Positions 24,620-33,026 of a stretch of DNA of 34,118 nt are shown here, in pieces; position 1 is the first letter of the stretch, and each line of letters opens with the position of its first letter. Origin of the DNA: Sulfurovum sp. UBA7648. Lineage in GTDB: Bacteria > Campylobacterota > Campylobacteria > Campylobacterales > Sulfurovaceae. A program made the position numbers and the translations under genes. The notes below the pieces were generated by a model. It had not been told where the DNA came from. It saw only the letters and a program-made list of their open reading frames with translations, and did no database searches. Location of the stretch: the NCBI GenBank assembly GCA_002483605.1, contig DLIG01000003.1:1-34118 (forward strand). The letters run 5' to 3'.

Positions 24620-25360
24620 ATGGATGAGCATTGGGAAATATACATGAAGGTCATAGATGGCATGATAGCCTCTGTACAATGCAATGTGGGTTTAGTTAGA
24701 GAGGAAGATGTTAAGGTTATGTTTCCTACTGTTGGATTTATCAAAGTGATGCTTAAAACCCCTAAAGAAAACGGATTATTGCATGATGCAGAGCAAACAG
24801 AGATATTTTATCTTGAAGACAAATTAGAGTCATCTCTTATAAAATTTCGTCTTGGTAAATATGTTGGCCGAATAATATCACAAGGGAGTGTGACTTTTAT
24901 TTTTTATCTTCAGTTTACATATAACTGGGAAGATTTTTTATCTTATGCATTGGAAGAATTTGAAAGCTATGAAATCATTCATGGTTTTCAATCCGATAAT
25001 GAATGGAATTACTATCATCGTTTATTGTATCCTACAATTTATGAATGGCAAATTATACACAACCATAAAGTGTGCGATATGCTTCAAACAAACAAAGACG
25101 ATCTCAAGATCCCAAGAATGATAGAGCATAGCTTCTATGCAATAAAGAATGCTAATTCGGTCCTGCTTAAACAGAAACTTATCAAAGATGGATTTACTTT
25201 GCATGAAGAATCAAAAAATTCAGAAAATAAGATAATATTTTATCGCAAAGATATTCCGTTTTATTATGATATTGACGAATTGACTTTGGATTTGATTAAG
25301 CTCGGAGAAAAATACGGGTTTGTTTATGACGGATGGGAAACCAGTGTTGTTAAATCATGA
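24620..25360 (+). CDS. DUF695 plus RraB-like two-domain protein
   Basis: A 246-residue soluble protein starting 3 bases after hypA, so it is the last gene of the nik-hyp operon. The first half (about 1-135) resembles DUF695, rich in aromatic and acidic residues. The second half (about 140-243) resembles RraB-type regulators of RNase E activity, seen in LKQKLIKDGFTLHEES and in the end IDELTLDLIKLGEKYGFVYD. Such fusions are known, but their role is not. There is no membrane segment or Cys motif that would suggest a direct metal role. Family assignment is by eye. Confidence 0.65.
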   Translation: MDEHWEIYMKVIDGMIASVQCNVGLVREEDVKVMFPTVGFIKVMLKTPKENGLLHDAEQTEIFYLEDKLESSLIKFRLGKYVGRIISQGSVTFIFYLQFTYNWEDFLSYALEEFESYEIIHGFQSDNEWNYYHRLLYPTIYEWQIIHNHKVCDMLQTNKDDLKIPRMIEHSFYAIKNANSVLLKQKLIKDGFTLHEESKNSENKIIFYRKDIPFYYDIDELTLDLIKLGEKYGFVYDGWETSVVKS

Positions 25361-25362
25361 TG

Positions 25363-25908
25363 TTATGATGGAAAATTTACCTTTTGTATGATATCGGATA
25401 ATGTTACTTGATTTTTAAGCGCAGACGCACTATACCCCAATGTTGATAAATGATGCAAAATAGTATGGATATATTTATCGAAATGAGTTTCTAGCTCTGT
25501 ACTAAGAGCAATATCAAATGATACCAAATAAGGCACTATTCCTATAACTGTTGCCTGAGGCGTAGGTTTTCCTTGAAGCTCAAGCATATCAAAACATTGC
25601 AATATTCCTATCTCATGAGCTCCTCCGCCGTTAAGTCCATATCCGCTTAATTCAGAAGCTGGAATAACGTATATACTGCCTGCCTCATCATTTATCTCTA
25701 TAGCATCTAAAATGATCATATGTTCAGTTTCGCTTAGCAGATTTAGAAGCCCCATTCCTTCGACTCCACCATTTATACATTTAATAGCAGGAGTGAAAGT
25801 GTAATTTTGTTCTAAATACGATATGGCATAGACACCTATACCATCATCTAATTGCAAGACATTACCTACTCCTACTATAGTGAGTTTGTTTTTTGATGCA
25901 TCGTACAT
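25363..25908 (-). CDS. second [NiFe] hydrogenase maturation endopeptidase
   Basis: A 181-residue HyaD/HybD-family peptidase. It has the full metal-ligand set: GVGNVLQLDDGIG with Asp22 (Glu in HybD), IILDAIEI with Asp68, and GAHEIG with His98. INGG replaces the usual DGG turn. Unlike HydD, it keeps the middle Asp ligand. It lies on the opposite strand, convergent with the DUF695 gene and only 2 bases from it, under its own promoter. The target could be HydB or a large subunit encoded elsewhere; the HupV-like subunit here has no tail to cut. Confidence 0.88.
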   Translation of the reverse strand: MYDASKNKLTIVGVGNVLQLDDGIGVYAISYLEQNYTFTPAIKCINGGVEGMGLLNLLSETEHMIILDAIEINDEAGSIYVIPASELSGYGLNGGGAHEIGILQCFDMLELQGKPTPQATVIGIVPYLVSFDIALSTELETHFDKYIHTILHHLSTLGYSASALKNQVTLSDIIQKVNFPS

Positions 25909-26034
25909 AAAAATCCAATTTAAATTTTATTGTTGTTACAAATAGTATATCTTAAGTTATTAAAAAATAGCTCAACGGGTACTATTTAGTATATTTTTAA
26001 TACAATTGAGAAATCATTTTAAAAAGAGGGAAAA

Positions 26035-27435
26035 ATGAATGATCTGATGGGGAAAATGCTTCGCAGGAAAGAGTATCATGCAAATGAAAGTAAATTCGAA
26101 AAAAAACTTGGTGCACTAGCTCTAGTGATGCTCGGCGTTGGAGGGACTATAGGTTCTGGTATTTTTGTTCTTACCGGAACTACAGCAGCAACTGTAGCAG
26201 GACCCGCTATAGTATTATCATTCATTTTTGCAGCTATTGCGGTTGGAATGTCCGCGCTGGTATATGCAGAGCTTGGCTCGAATATCCCGATTTCCGGCGG
26301 TGCATATAGCTATACATACACTTCAATTGGTGAATTTGCTGCATGGATAGTAGGGTGGAACCTTATTTTGGAGTATGGTTTAATAGTGCCGGCAGTTTCG
26401 ACAGGATGGGCTGGATATTTTAGAGGATTTATAGAAAATACTTTTGGGTTTAGTTTCCCGGTTGCAATTACGGGTTCTTTTAATTTGGCAAAAGGCACCG
26501 TTGTGGATCTATTTGCTCTGCTTATGACGGCGGCAATTTTTATGCTGCTTACACTTGGTATCAAAAAAAGTGCAAATACAAATACTGTGATCGTTTCTAT
26601 TAAATTGGCAGTGCTTGCACTTTTTATATTTGTAGGCATTAAATATGTGGATTTCAATAATCTTAGCAATTTCACACCATTTGGCTGGAGTGGTGTTTGG
26701 GCTGCAACTTCCCTTATGGTTTTTGCTTATCTTGGGTTTGATGCCCTAGCAACAGTAGCAGAAGAGACCAAAGATGTTCAAAAAAACCTTCCGATCGGAT
26801 TGATAGGCTCACTCGCTTTGAGCACGGCATTGTATTTGGTTGTCAGCTTTGTACTGGTGTCCATTGTTCCTTATCATAAACTAGATGTGCCCGATGCCTT
26901 AGCTTCAGCCATGTATCAATTGGGTGAACCTTTCATAGGCAGTATTATAGCCATAGGTGCAATTATCACTCTTACCTCAGTTCTTATAGTGATGGGTATC
27001 GGGCTTACCAGGGTTGTCTATGCCTTATCTAGAGATGGACTGCTTCCTCATGGCTTGGCTACACTTCATCCAAAGACAAATACTCCATATAAGATTACTA
27101 TTATCACAGGCGTGATCGCAACCTTTGTTGCAGGATTTGTGCCATTTAAGGTCTTGGCAGAACTTATCAATATCGGAACCCTTTTTGCCTACTTCATGAT
27201 AGGAGTTGCTGTTATTGTCATTCGTAAAAAAAATAATAACAAATTGAATAAAGGATTTAAAATACCATATGGAAAAGTACTTTTGCCATTAAATCTTATT
27301 TTGCTGGGCATTGTCATGCTGGGTTTTTCTGCCGAAACTTGGTTTAGATTTGTAATATGGAGCTTGATCGGTGCGTTCATATATTTTATTTATGGAATGA
27401 AAAATAGCGTGTTAAATAAAGAGGAAAATCAATGA
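26035..27435 (+). CDS. APC-family amino acid permease
   Basis: A 466-residue inner-membrane transporter with about 12 helices. The first helix carries the APC signature GGTIGSGIFVLTG, which binds the amino acid backbone. AELGSNIPISGGAYSYTY and EETKDVQKNLPIG are typical of cationic or broad-range (CAT/YfnA-like) permeases. A good AGAGGG site precedes the ATG. Its stop overlaps the following MFS transporter gene. The substrate cannot be told from sequence alone. Confidence 0.9.
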   Translation: MNDLMGKMLRRKEYHANESKFEKKLGALALVMLGVGGTIGSGIFVLTGTTAATVAGPAIVLSFIFAAIAVGMSALVYAELGSNIPISGGAYSYTYTSIGEFAAWIVGWNLILEYGLIVPAVSTGWAGYFRGFIENTFGFSFPVAITGSFNLAKGTVVDLFALLMTAAIFMLLTLGIKKSANTNTVIVSIKLAVLALFIFVGIKYVDFNNLSNFTPFGWSGVWAATSLMVFAYLGFDALATVAEETKDVQKNLPIGLIGSLALSTALYLVVSFVLVSIVPYHKLDVPDALASAMYQLGEPFIGSIIAIGAIITLTSVLIVMGIGLTRVVYALSRDGLLPHGLATLHPKTNTPYKITIITGVIATFVAGFVPFKVLAELINIGTLFAYFMIGVAVIVIRKKNNNKLNKGFKIPYGKVLLPLNLILLGIVMLGFSAETWFRFVIWSLIGAFIYFIYGMKNSVLNKEENQ

Positions 27436-28652
27436 TAACAACAATGCGTCAAGTACTTGCCCTTCCTGTGGTCGTAATTGCTATGGGATATTTTGTAGAT
27501 ATTTATGATCTGATTTTATTTGGTGTTGTCAGAGTACAAAGCCTTACAGAACTTGGGCTCGATAAAGACGGAGTTATGTATTGGGGGTCCATCATACTTA
27601 ATATGCAAATGATAGGAATGCTTCTTGGGGGAATACTATGGGGCATACTCGGAGACAAAAGAGGACGTATGTCTGTGCTTTTTGCTTCTATAATACTCTA
27701 TTCTGTTGCCAATACTCTTAATGCATTTGTTACTAGCGTAGAGCAATACGCCATTCTTCGCCTAATTGCCGGTATTGGTTTGGCCGGAGAACTCGGAGCT
27801 GGAGTTACGCTTGTTGCCGAGATATTGCCTAAGCATCTTCGAGGATACGGGGTTATGGCAATAGCCGCATTTGGTGTACTTGGAGTAGTGGCAGCCAATA
27901 TCGTAGCCACTCATTTTGATTGGAGAAATGCTTATATATTTGGCGGAGTGTTAGGATTCGCATTATTGTTTTTACGATTTAAAGTACGCGAGTCGGATAT
28001 GTTTACGCACCATGTCAGCGATGACGTTAAAAGAGGAGATTTTTTTTCATTATTTCGCCGTAAAGCTCTATTTACTAAATATCTTAAAGCCATCATTATA
28101 GGTGTGCCTCTTTGGTATGTGGTAGGTGTATTAGTTATGTTTTCACCCGAATTTGCCGTTGAATTGGCAATAGATGGCAAGGTGAGTGCAGGGGAGGCTT
28201 TGATGTATTGTTATATCGGGCTTTCTGTGGGGGATCTGGCTAGCGGGATTTTATCTCAAAAACTTAAAAGTCGCAAAAAAGCTTATTTTGTATTTTTGAT
28301 CATCTCTGCGCTTACTGTAGTATATTATTATACTTTGCATGGGGCTAGTGTAACACAATTTTATATAGCAGTGTTTTTGCTTGGTTTTTTTTGCGGATAT
28401 TGGGCATTGTTTATTACTATGGCAGCCGAGCAATTCGGCACCAATATCCGTGCTACGGTAGCAACAACCGTCCCAAACTTTGTTAGAGGTTCTGTTGTGC
28501 CGGTGACATCAAGTTTTATGTTGCTAAAAGGCAGCTTGGGAGTTTTGGGTGCCGGAGCAGTAGTAGGTATAGTTGTGTTTGCTTTAGGATTTGTTATGTT
28601 GTATCTTACCCGCGAGACATTCCATGAGGATTTGGATTATATAGAGGCGTAA
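27432..28652 (+). CDS. MFS transporter
   Basis: A 406-residue major facilitator protein with 12 predicted helices. Motif A between helices 2 and 3 is GILGDKRGRMS, and GIGLAGELGAGVTLVAE follows in helices 4-5. It looks like the metabolite:H+ symporter branch. Its ATG overlaps the permease stop (ATGA), so both are made from one mRNA. The operon ends at a hairpin about 40 bases later. The substrate is unknown. Confidence 0.88.
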   Translation: MITTMRQVLALPVVVIAMGYFVDIYDLILFGVVRVQSLTELGLDKDGVMYWGSIILNMQMIGMLLGGILWGILGDKRGRMSVLFASIILYSVANTLNAFVTSVEQYAILRLIAGIGLAGELGAGVTLVAEILPKHLRGYGVMAIAAFGVLGVVAANIVATHFDWRNAYIFGGVLGFALLFLRFKVRESDMFTHHVSDDVKRGDFFSLFRRKALFTKYLKAIIIGVPLWYVVGVLVMFSPEFAVELAIDGKVSAGEALMYCYIGLSVGDLASGILSQKLKSRKKAYFVFLIISALTVVYYYTLHGASVTQFYIAVFLLGFFCGYWALFITMAAEQFGTNIRATVATTVPNFVRGSVVPVTSSFMLLKGSLGVLGAGAVVGIVVFALGFVMLYLTRETFHEDLDYIEA

Positions 28653-28691
28653 AAAAGAAGGTTAGATTAATGATATATCATAACTAAACAT

Positions 28692-28716
28692 AAAATGCTT
28701 TTAAAGCATTTTTTGC
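28692..28716 (+). terminator. terminator after the MFS gene
   Basis: An 8-bp stem AAAATGCT/AGCATTTT (28692-28699 with 28705-28712) followed by further T residues, 40 bases after the MFS stop and 27 bases before the tRNA gene. Confidence 0.75.
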
Positions 28717-28742
28717 TATACTTTTAATTCTAAAATTTATGT

Positions 28743-28818
28743 GATCGCGTAGCTCAGTTGGTAGAGCACTACCTTGACATGGTAGGGGTCGTTGGTTCGA
28801 GTCCAATCGGGATCACCA
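28743..28818 (+). tRNA. tRNA-Val (anticodon GAC)
   Basis: A 76-base cloverleaf with encoded CCA. The D stem GCTC/GAGC, anticodon stem CTACC/GGTAG with loop TTGACAT (anticodon GAC), five-base variable loop, and T stem GTTGG/CCAAT with loop TTCGAGT all fit. The acceptor stem GATCGCG/CGGGATC has one flaw, a G-G opposition at pair 5-68 where C68 is expected. Confidence 0.96.
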
Positions 28819-28903
28819 TCTACAATTATTTCTTATTTAATCCGCTTATTACTACTTTTCGATATAATAATGCCATTTTCAAGACATTTATAAGGTTTTT
28901 CAG

Positions 28904-30718
28904 ATGGACAAAACAGTTATTGGCTATATAGATTCCAATGGAGCATTGTTTGATACTCAAAGTATCACTTCTAATGCAGGGCTAAAAGAGATATATTATG
29001 ATAATTCTCCTGAAGGCTTGGAGATCATTCGTCACTCTACGGCACACTTAATGGCCCAGGCTATATTGGAGCTTTACGGAAATGCACAGTTTTTTGTAGG
29101 ACCTGTTGTTGATGAAGGTTTTTACTATGATTTTAGAGTAGATAAAAAAATAGGCGAAGAAGACCTAAAAACTATAGAACAAAAGATGAAAAAACTCATC
29201 AAGAAAAAAGCTCCGATTGAAAAATATACGATCAGCAAAAGCGAAGCATTGAATAAGTTTGCCCACGACGATCTTAAGCTCGCTGTTTTATCTAGAATTC
29301 CTGATAATGAAGTTTCTATTTATAAGCAAGGCAATTTTGAAGATCTATGCCGCGGACCGCATGTGCCAACCACTGGTCTCTTGCATAATTTCAAACTTAC
29401 TCGTGTCGCCGGGGCTTATCTGGGCGGAGATGAAAAAGCAGAAATGCTAACACGCATTTACGGTATAGCATTTGCTGATAAAGAATCTCTAAAAGCTCAC
29501 CTTGATATGATTGAAGAGGCCAAAAAAAGAGATCACCGTAAACTTGGAAGCGAGCTTGAGCTTTTTATGTTCAACGAAGAAGCCGGAGCAGGACTTCCGT
29601 TTTGGCTGCCAAAGGGTGCACGCCTTCGAGCAAAACTCGAAGCTATTTTACATAAAGCACATCGCCAAAGAGGTTATGAACCGGTGCGCGGGCCTGAAAT
29701 TCTTAAAGCCGATATGTGGAGAATATCAGGGCATTATGCTTGCTACGGCGAAAATATGTACCTAACCGAAATAGATGAGCAAGAGTATGGCATTAAGCCG
29801 ATGAACTGTATAGGCCATATACAGATATTTAAACAATCAGGCAAAAGTTATCGCGATTTGCCGCTTAAATATTATGAATATGGAGTAGTACATCGCCATG
29901 AAAAATCAGGTGTGCTTCATGGGCTTTTGCGTGTACGAGAATTTACCCAAGATGACGCGCATATATTTTGTACACCAGAGCAAATCAAACCGGTAGTTCT
30001 TGAGGTCGTAGAATTTGTAGACAGCGTTATGAAAAAATTTGGATTTAATTATTCGATGGAGATATCAACCAAACCCGAAAAAGCCATAGGAGATGATGCA
30101 GTTTGGGAAATTGCCACTCAAGCACTTAAAGATGCAATGGATGAAAATAACCTTCCTTATGGCATAGATGAAGGCGGCGGAGCGTTTTACGGACCGAAAA
30201 TTGATGTCAAGATCACTGACGCGCTTGGCAGAAAATGGCAATGCGGCACAATACAAGTCGATTTTAACTTGCCAGAGAGATTCGGCGTAGAGTATGTAGC
30301 AGAAGATAACTCCAGAAAGCAGCCTGTTATGATACACCGCGCTATTTTGGGATCATTTGAGAGATTTATAGCTATCCTTACAGAACATTTTGCAGGAGAG
30401 TTCCCATTATTTATAGCTCCTACACAAGTGATCTTTGTGCCGATAAGCGAACCTCACGTAGAATATGCAAAAGAGCTGCAAAAAGCTTGTATGGGCATAG
30501 ATATCGATAGTGAGATATATGATAAAAATGATAGTCTCAACAAAAGAATCAGGAATGCCGAAAAACAAAGAGTGCCTTATGTGGTTATTATTGGTGACGA
30601 AGAGGTGGCAAATAGAAGCGTTGCTATCAGAGATAGAAGAGCAAAAGAACAATATAATCTAACTCAAGAGGAATTTATGATACAATTAAGCAAACAACTT
30701 CAAGAAGGAAAGATTTGA
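28904..30718 (+). CDS. thrS: threonyl-tRNA synthetase
   Basis: A 604-residue class II synthetase that charges tRNA-Thr. The N-terminal TGS region is short (about 1-45 retained), which accounts for the small size relative to the 640-residue E. coli enzyme. The editing domain has HSTAH and LCRGPHVP. The catalytic core has the zinc Cys in MNCIGHI, class II motifs from YYEYGVVHRHEKSG onward, and WQCGTIQVDFNLP. The C-terminal anticodon-binding domain follows. A site AAGG precedes the ATG. The stop overlaps the infC start. Confidence 0.97.
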   Translation: MDKTVIGYIDSNGALFDTQSITSNAGLKEIYYDNSPEGLEIIRHSTAHLMAQAILELYGNAQFFVGPVVDEGFYYDFRVDKKIGEEDLKTIEQKMKKLIKKKAPIEKYTISKSEALNKFAHDDLKLAVLSRIPDNEVSIYKQGNFEDLCRGPHVPTTGLLHNFKLTRVAGAYLGGDEKAEMLTRIYGIAFADKESLKAHLDMIEEAKKRDHRKLGSELELFMFNEEAGAGLPFWLPKGARLRAKLEAILHKAHRQRGYEPVRGPEILKADMWRISGHYACYGENMYLTEIDEQEYGIKPMNCIGHIQIFKQSGKSYRDLPLKYYEYGVVHRHEKSGVLHGLLRVREFTQDDAHIFCTPEQIKPVVLEVVEFVDSVMKKFGFNYSMEISTKPEKAIGDDAVWEIATQALKDAMDENNLPYGIDEGGGAFYGPKIDVKITDALGRKWQCGTIQVDFNLPERFGVEYVAEDNSRKQPVMIHRAILGSFERFIAILTEHFAGEFPLFIAPTQVIFVPISEPHVEYAKELQKACMGIDIDSEIYDKNDSLNKRIRNAEKQRVPYVVIIGDEEVANRSVAIRDRRAKEQYNLTQEEFMIQLSKQLQEGKI

Positions 30719-31260
30719 GCAAGCAGTTTAATACAAAAACTAAAGGCAAGAAAGATGAAACACTCATAAATGATGAGATTACAGCAAAAGAGTTAAGAGT
30801 TATCAGCGAAGACGGCGAACAATTCGGTATTATCGCTAGAGATGCAGCCCTCAAAACAGCTGAGGCTAAAGGGTTGGATTTGGTGCTTATCTCTCCAGAC
30901 GCAAATCCGCCGGTAGCCAAGATCATGGACTATGGCAAGCATCGATACGAAGTAGAAAAGCGTAAAAAAGAAGCCAAGAAAAATCAAAAGATAATCGAGA
31001 TCAAAGAGATTAAGTTTTCATGCAAAATTGCAGAAAATGATGTCAATTATAAAGTTAAGCACGCAAGAGAATTCTTAGAAAAAGGCAAGCATGTTAAGCT
31101 TAGAGTATTTCTTAGAGGCCGCGAAATGGCAAATCCTGAATGGGGTGCTGAAGTACTTAAAAAAGTATGGCCTATGCTTGCGGATGTTGCAACTATAGAA
31201 AAAGACATTCAACAAGAGGGAAGATATATGAGCATGTATGTAGTCCCTAGTAAAAAATAA
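30715..31260 (+). CDS. infC: translation initiation factor IF-3
   Basis: A 181-residue IF-3, which keeps 30S subunits apart and proofreads start codons. It has an N domain with ELRVISEDGEQFGI, a Lys-rich linker (KRKKEAKKNQK), and a C domain with IKFSCKIAENDVNYKVKHA. The start is TTG within the thrS stop (TTGA), with AAGGA 7 bases upstream. This is a non-AUG start, as in E. coli infC (AUU), which allows IF-3 to limit its own translation. No good in-frame ATG exists near the N-terminus. Confidence 0.96.
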   Translation: MSKQFNTKTKGKKDETLINDEITAKELRVISEDGEQFGIIARDAALKTAEAKGLDLVLISPDANPPVAKIMDYGKHRYEVEKRKKEAKKNQKIIEIKEIKFSCKIAENDVNYKVKHAREFLEKGKHVKLRVFLRGREMANPEWGAEVLKKVWPMLADVATIEKDIQQEGRYMSMYVVPSKK

Positions 31261-31283
31261 AAGCTTCAAATTTTCTCTTCTTT

Positions 31284-31309
31284 ACTCCGCGTTATAATGC
31301 GGAGTTTAT
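31284..31309 (+). terminator. terminator after infC
   Basis: A 7-bp GC-rich stem ACTCCGC/GCGGAGT (31284-31290 with 31299-31305, 8-base loop) followed by a short T-rich stretch. It separates thrS-infC from rpmI, which has its own promoter. Confidence 0.6.
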
Positions 31310-31367
31310 AAAAAGTCACATATTATTTTTATTTTGCTACTCAGTTTATCTAAATTTCAATCTTGTA

Positions 31368-31376
31368 TGGTATAAT
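31368..31376 (+). promoter_or_regulatory. extended -10 promoter for rpmI-rplT
   Basis: TGG followed by a perfect TATAAT forms an extended -10 element, 43 bases before the rpmI ATG and downstream of the infC terminator. No good -35 box is evident, as is usual in this phylum. Confidence 0.65.
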
Positions 31377-31418
31377 TATGTCCCATTTTCTATGAGAAAA
31401 ATTTTAAAAGGAAGACAT

Positions 31419-31610
31419 ATGCCTAAAATGAAAAGTGTCAAAGGCGCTGTCAAACGCTTCAAAGTCAAAAAAAGCGGTGCTATCAAACGCGGAACAGCGT
31501 TTAGAAGCCATATTTTGACTAAAGTTGATGGCAAACACCACAGACAAATGAATAGCTCAAAGTATGTTAATGCTAGTGATGCTAAAAAAATCAAAGAGAT
31601 GATCGCGTAA
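31419..31610 (+). CDS. rpmI: 50S ribosomal protein L35
   Basis: A 63-residue, highly basic L35, with MPKMKSVKGAVKRFKVKKSG at the start and GKHHRQM in the middle. The ATG at 31419 is preceded by AAGGAAG and gives the normal L35 start; the ATG at 31392 would add nine unrelated residues. Confidence 0.97.
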   Translation: MPKMKSVKGAVKRFKVKKSGAIKRGTAFRSHILTKVDGKHHRQMNSSKYVNASDAKKIKEMIA

Positions 31611-31648
31611 TACGCTCATATCCAGCTCGCGAGAAATCGCCAAATGTC

Positions 31649-31692
31649 CCCCATCACATATGGGGCAAGTTCAAGCAAAATTGATAGCTTGA
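31649..31692 (+). promoter_or_regulatory. two hairpins in the rpmI-rplT spacer
   Basis: Two adjacent small hairpins lie in the 111-base gap before rplT: CCCCAT/ATGGGG (31649-31654 with 31660-31665) and TCAAGC/GCTTGA (31671-31676 with 31687-31692). L20 represses its own operon by binding such leader structures in other bacteria; that role here is an inference. Confidence 0.4.
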
Positions 31693-31721
31693 CACCTCAA
31701 AATACAAGGTAAAGGAACACC

Positions 31722-32078
31722 ATGAGAGTAAAAACAGGCGTAGTTAGACGCAGAAGACACAAAAAACTATTAAAACTGGCTAGAGGTTTTTATAGTGCTA
31801 GAAGAAAACATTTTAGAAAAGCAAAAGAACAACTTGAGAGATCATTAGTTTATGCTTACCGCGATAGAAGACGTAAAAAAAGAGACTTTAGAAGACTTTG
31901 GATCGTTCGTATCAATGCAGCTGCAAGACTAAATGATATGAGCTATTCAAGATTTATGCATGGTTTAAAACTTGCCAATATTGAACTAGATAGAAAAATC
32001 TTGGCTGATATGGCAATGAATGCTCCTGAAAGCTTTGCCGCAGTAGCAAAAACTTCAAAAGCAGCACTCGCTAAATAA
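31722..32078 (+). CDS. rplT: 50S ribosomal protein L20
   Basis: A 118-residue basic L20 of normal length, with the family start MRVKTGVVRRRRHKKLLKLA and the central LWIVRINAAARL. It binds 23S rRNA early in 50S assembly. AAAGGAA precedes the ATG. It is followed by a strong terminator. Confidence 0.98.
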   Translation: MRVKTGVVRRRRHKKLLKLARGFYSARRKHFRKAKEQLERSLVYAYRDRRRKKRDFRRLWIVRINAAARLNDMSYSRFMHGLKLANIELDRKILADMAMNAPESFAAVAKTSKAALAK

Positions 32079-32083
32079 ACCTG

Positions 32084-32110
32084 AATAGTGGCTTAATGCC
32101 ACTATTTTTC
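32084..32110 (+). terminator. terminator after rplT
   Basis: A 9-bp perfect stem AATAGTGGC/GCCACTATT (32084-32092 with 32098-32106, 5-base loop) followed by TTT: a classic Rho-independent terminator. Confidence 0.9.
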
Positions 32111-32207
32111 TCCTATTTTAATTCACATATCTTATAACTTTGTTAACAATCTATTAATTTTAATCAGCTAGAATTTCAGAATCACAAATTTTACAAAGGG
32201 GATTTGA

Positions 32208-32879
32208 ATGAAGAAAACTATATTATTTACCGCATCATTGATGTTCACATCTACCATTTTTGCTAATGCAGAAATTTACAAGGTAAAAAGAGGTGATACT
32301 CTTACTGCTATTGCGCATAAGTATCATTTAAAAAGTTCTGACCTTAGAAGAGCCAATAATATAGCTTTAGGGGAAAAGCTTAGTATTGGCAGAAAAATCA
32401 CAATACCTGAACAACGCAATTCCAGACAAGGTTTGGCTAGCAATTTAACATTAAATGCAAGTACAGCTTCAACAAAAAGTGACAGTTTTATATCTGAAAG
32501 CTTGAAAGCAGCTGCACTTCCGTTTAATGCACAAAAAAAGCTAGGGCATAGATATGTATGGGGTGCTACGGGGCCAAATACATTTGACTGTTCCGGATTA
32601 ACTACGTATCTTTTGAAATCAGAAGGCATCACTTTGCCTAGAAGAGCGATAGAACAATTTCAAAAAGGTATCAAGATTGCAAGAGCTGAGCTTCAAAAAG
32701 GAGATTTGATCTTTTTTGATACCTCAAGACGCAAAAACAAAATTGTAAATCATGTAGGTATATATATCGGTGATAATAAATTTATCCATGCAAGTTCCGC
32801 AAAGCATAAAGTTGTTATTACAAGCCTTTCACATCCGTTTTATAGCGCTAGATTTATGGGCGCTAGACGATACTCATAA
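32208..32879 (+). CDS. LysM and NlpC/P60 peptidoglycan hydrolase
   Basis: A 223-residue secreted cell-wall peptidase. It has a signal peptide (about 1-21, ending FANA), one LysM domain (about 23-67, YKVKRGDTLTAIAHKYHL) that holds peptidoglycan, a Ser/Thr-rich linker, and an NlpC/P60 domain (about 100-222). The catalytic residues are Cys128 in DCSG, His182 in NHVGIYIG, and His194 as the likely third residue. It probably cuts peptide stems in the periplasm. It has its own promoter region after the rplT terminator and an AAAGGGG ribosome site. Confidence 0.93.
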   Translation: MKKTILFTASLMFTSTIFANAEIYKVKRGDTLTAIAHKYHLKSSDLRRANNIALGEKLSIGRKITIPEQRNSRQGLASNLTLNASTASTKSDSFISESLKAAALPFNAQKKLGHRYVWGATGPNTFDCSGLTTYLLKSEGITLPRRAIEQFQKGIKIARAELQKGDLIFFDTSRRKNKIVNHVGIYIGDNKFIHASSAKHKVVITSLSHPFYSARFMGARRYS

Positions 32880-32916
32880 TATTTTATAAAAGAGGCTAAT
32901 ACTGCTTAACAGCTAA

Positions 32917-32998
32917 CAAACAGAAGATCTTCCTTCTGTTTGGATGATAGTTATAGATATCTTTTTTTGTATAAGATTTTTTGACTGAAGGAAGATCT
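32917..32998. repeat. competing inverted repeats between the NlpC/P60 gene and ilvD
   Basis: CAAACAGAAG/CTTCTGTTTG forms a perfect 10-bp hairpin (32917-32926 with 32933-32942). The 12-mer AGATCTTCCTTC (32925-32936) also has its exact reverse complement at 32987-32998. The two pairings share bases and are mutually exclusive. Neither is followed by a good T tract on either strand, so a simple terminator role is uncertain. Confidence 0.55.
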
Positions 32999-33005
32999 CT
33001 AACGC

Positions 33006-33026
33006 GCGGAATTTTTATTATTCCGC
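33006..33026. repeat. inverted repeat spanning the ilvD stop codon
   Basis: GCGGAAT/ATTCCGC with a 7-base loop lies across the end of ilvD. There is no T tract on the minus strand, so it may stabilise the mRNA end and not terminate transcription. Confidence 0.4.
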
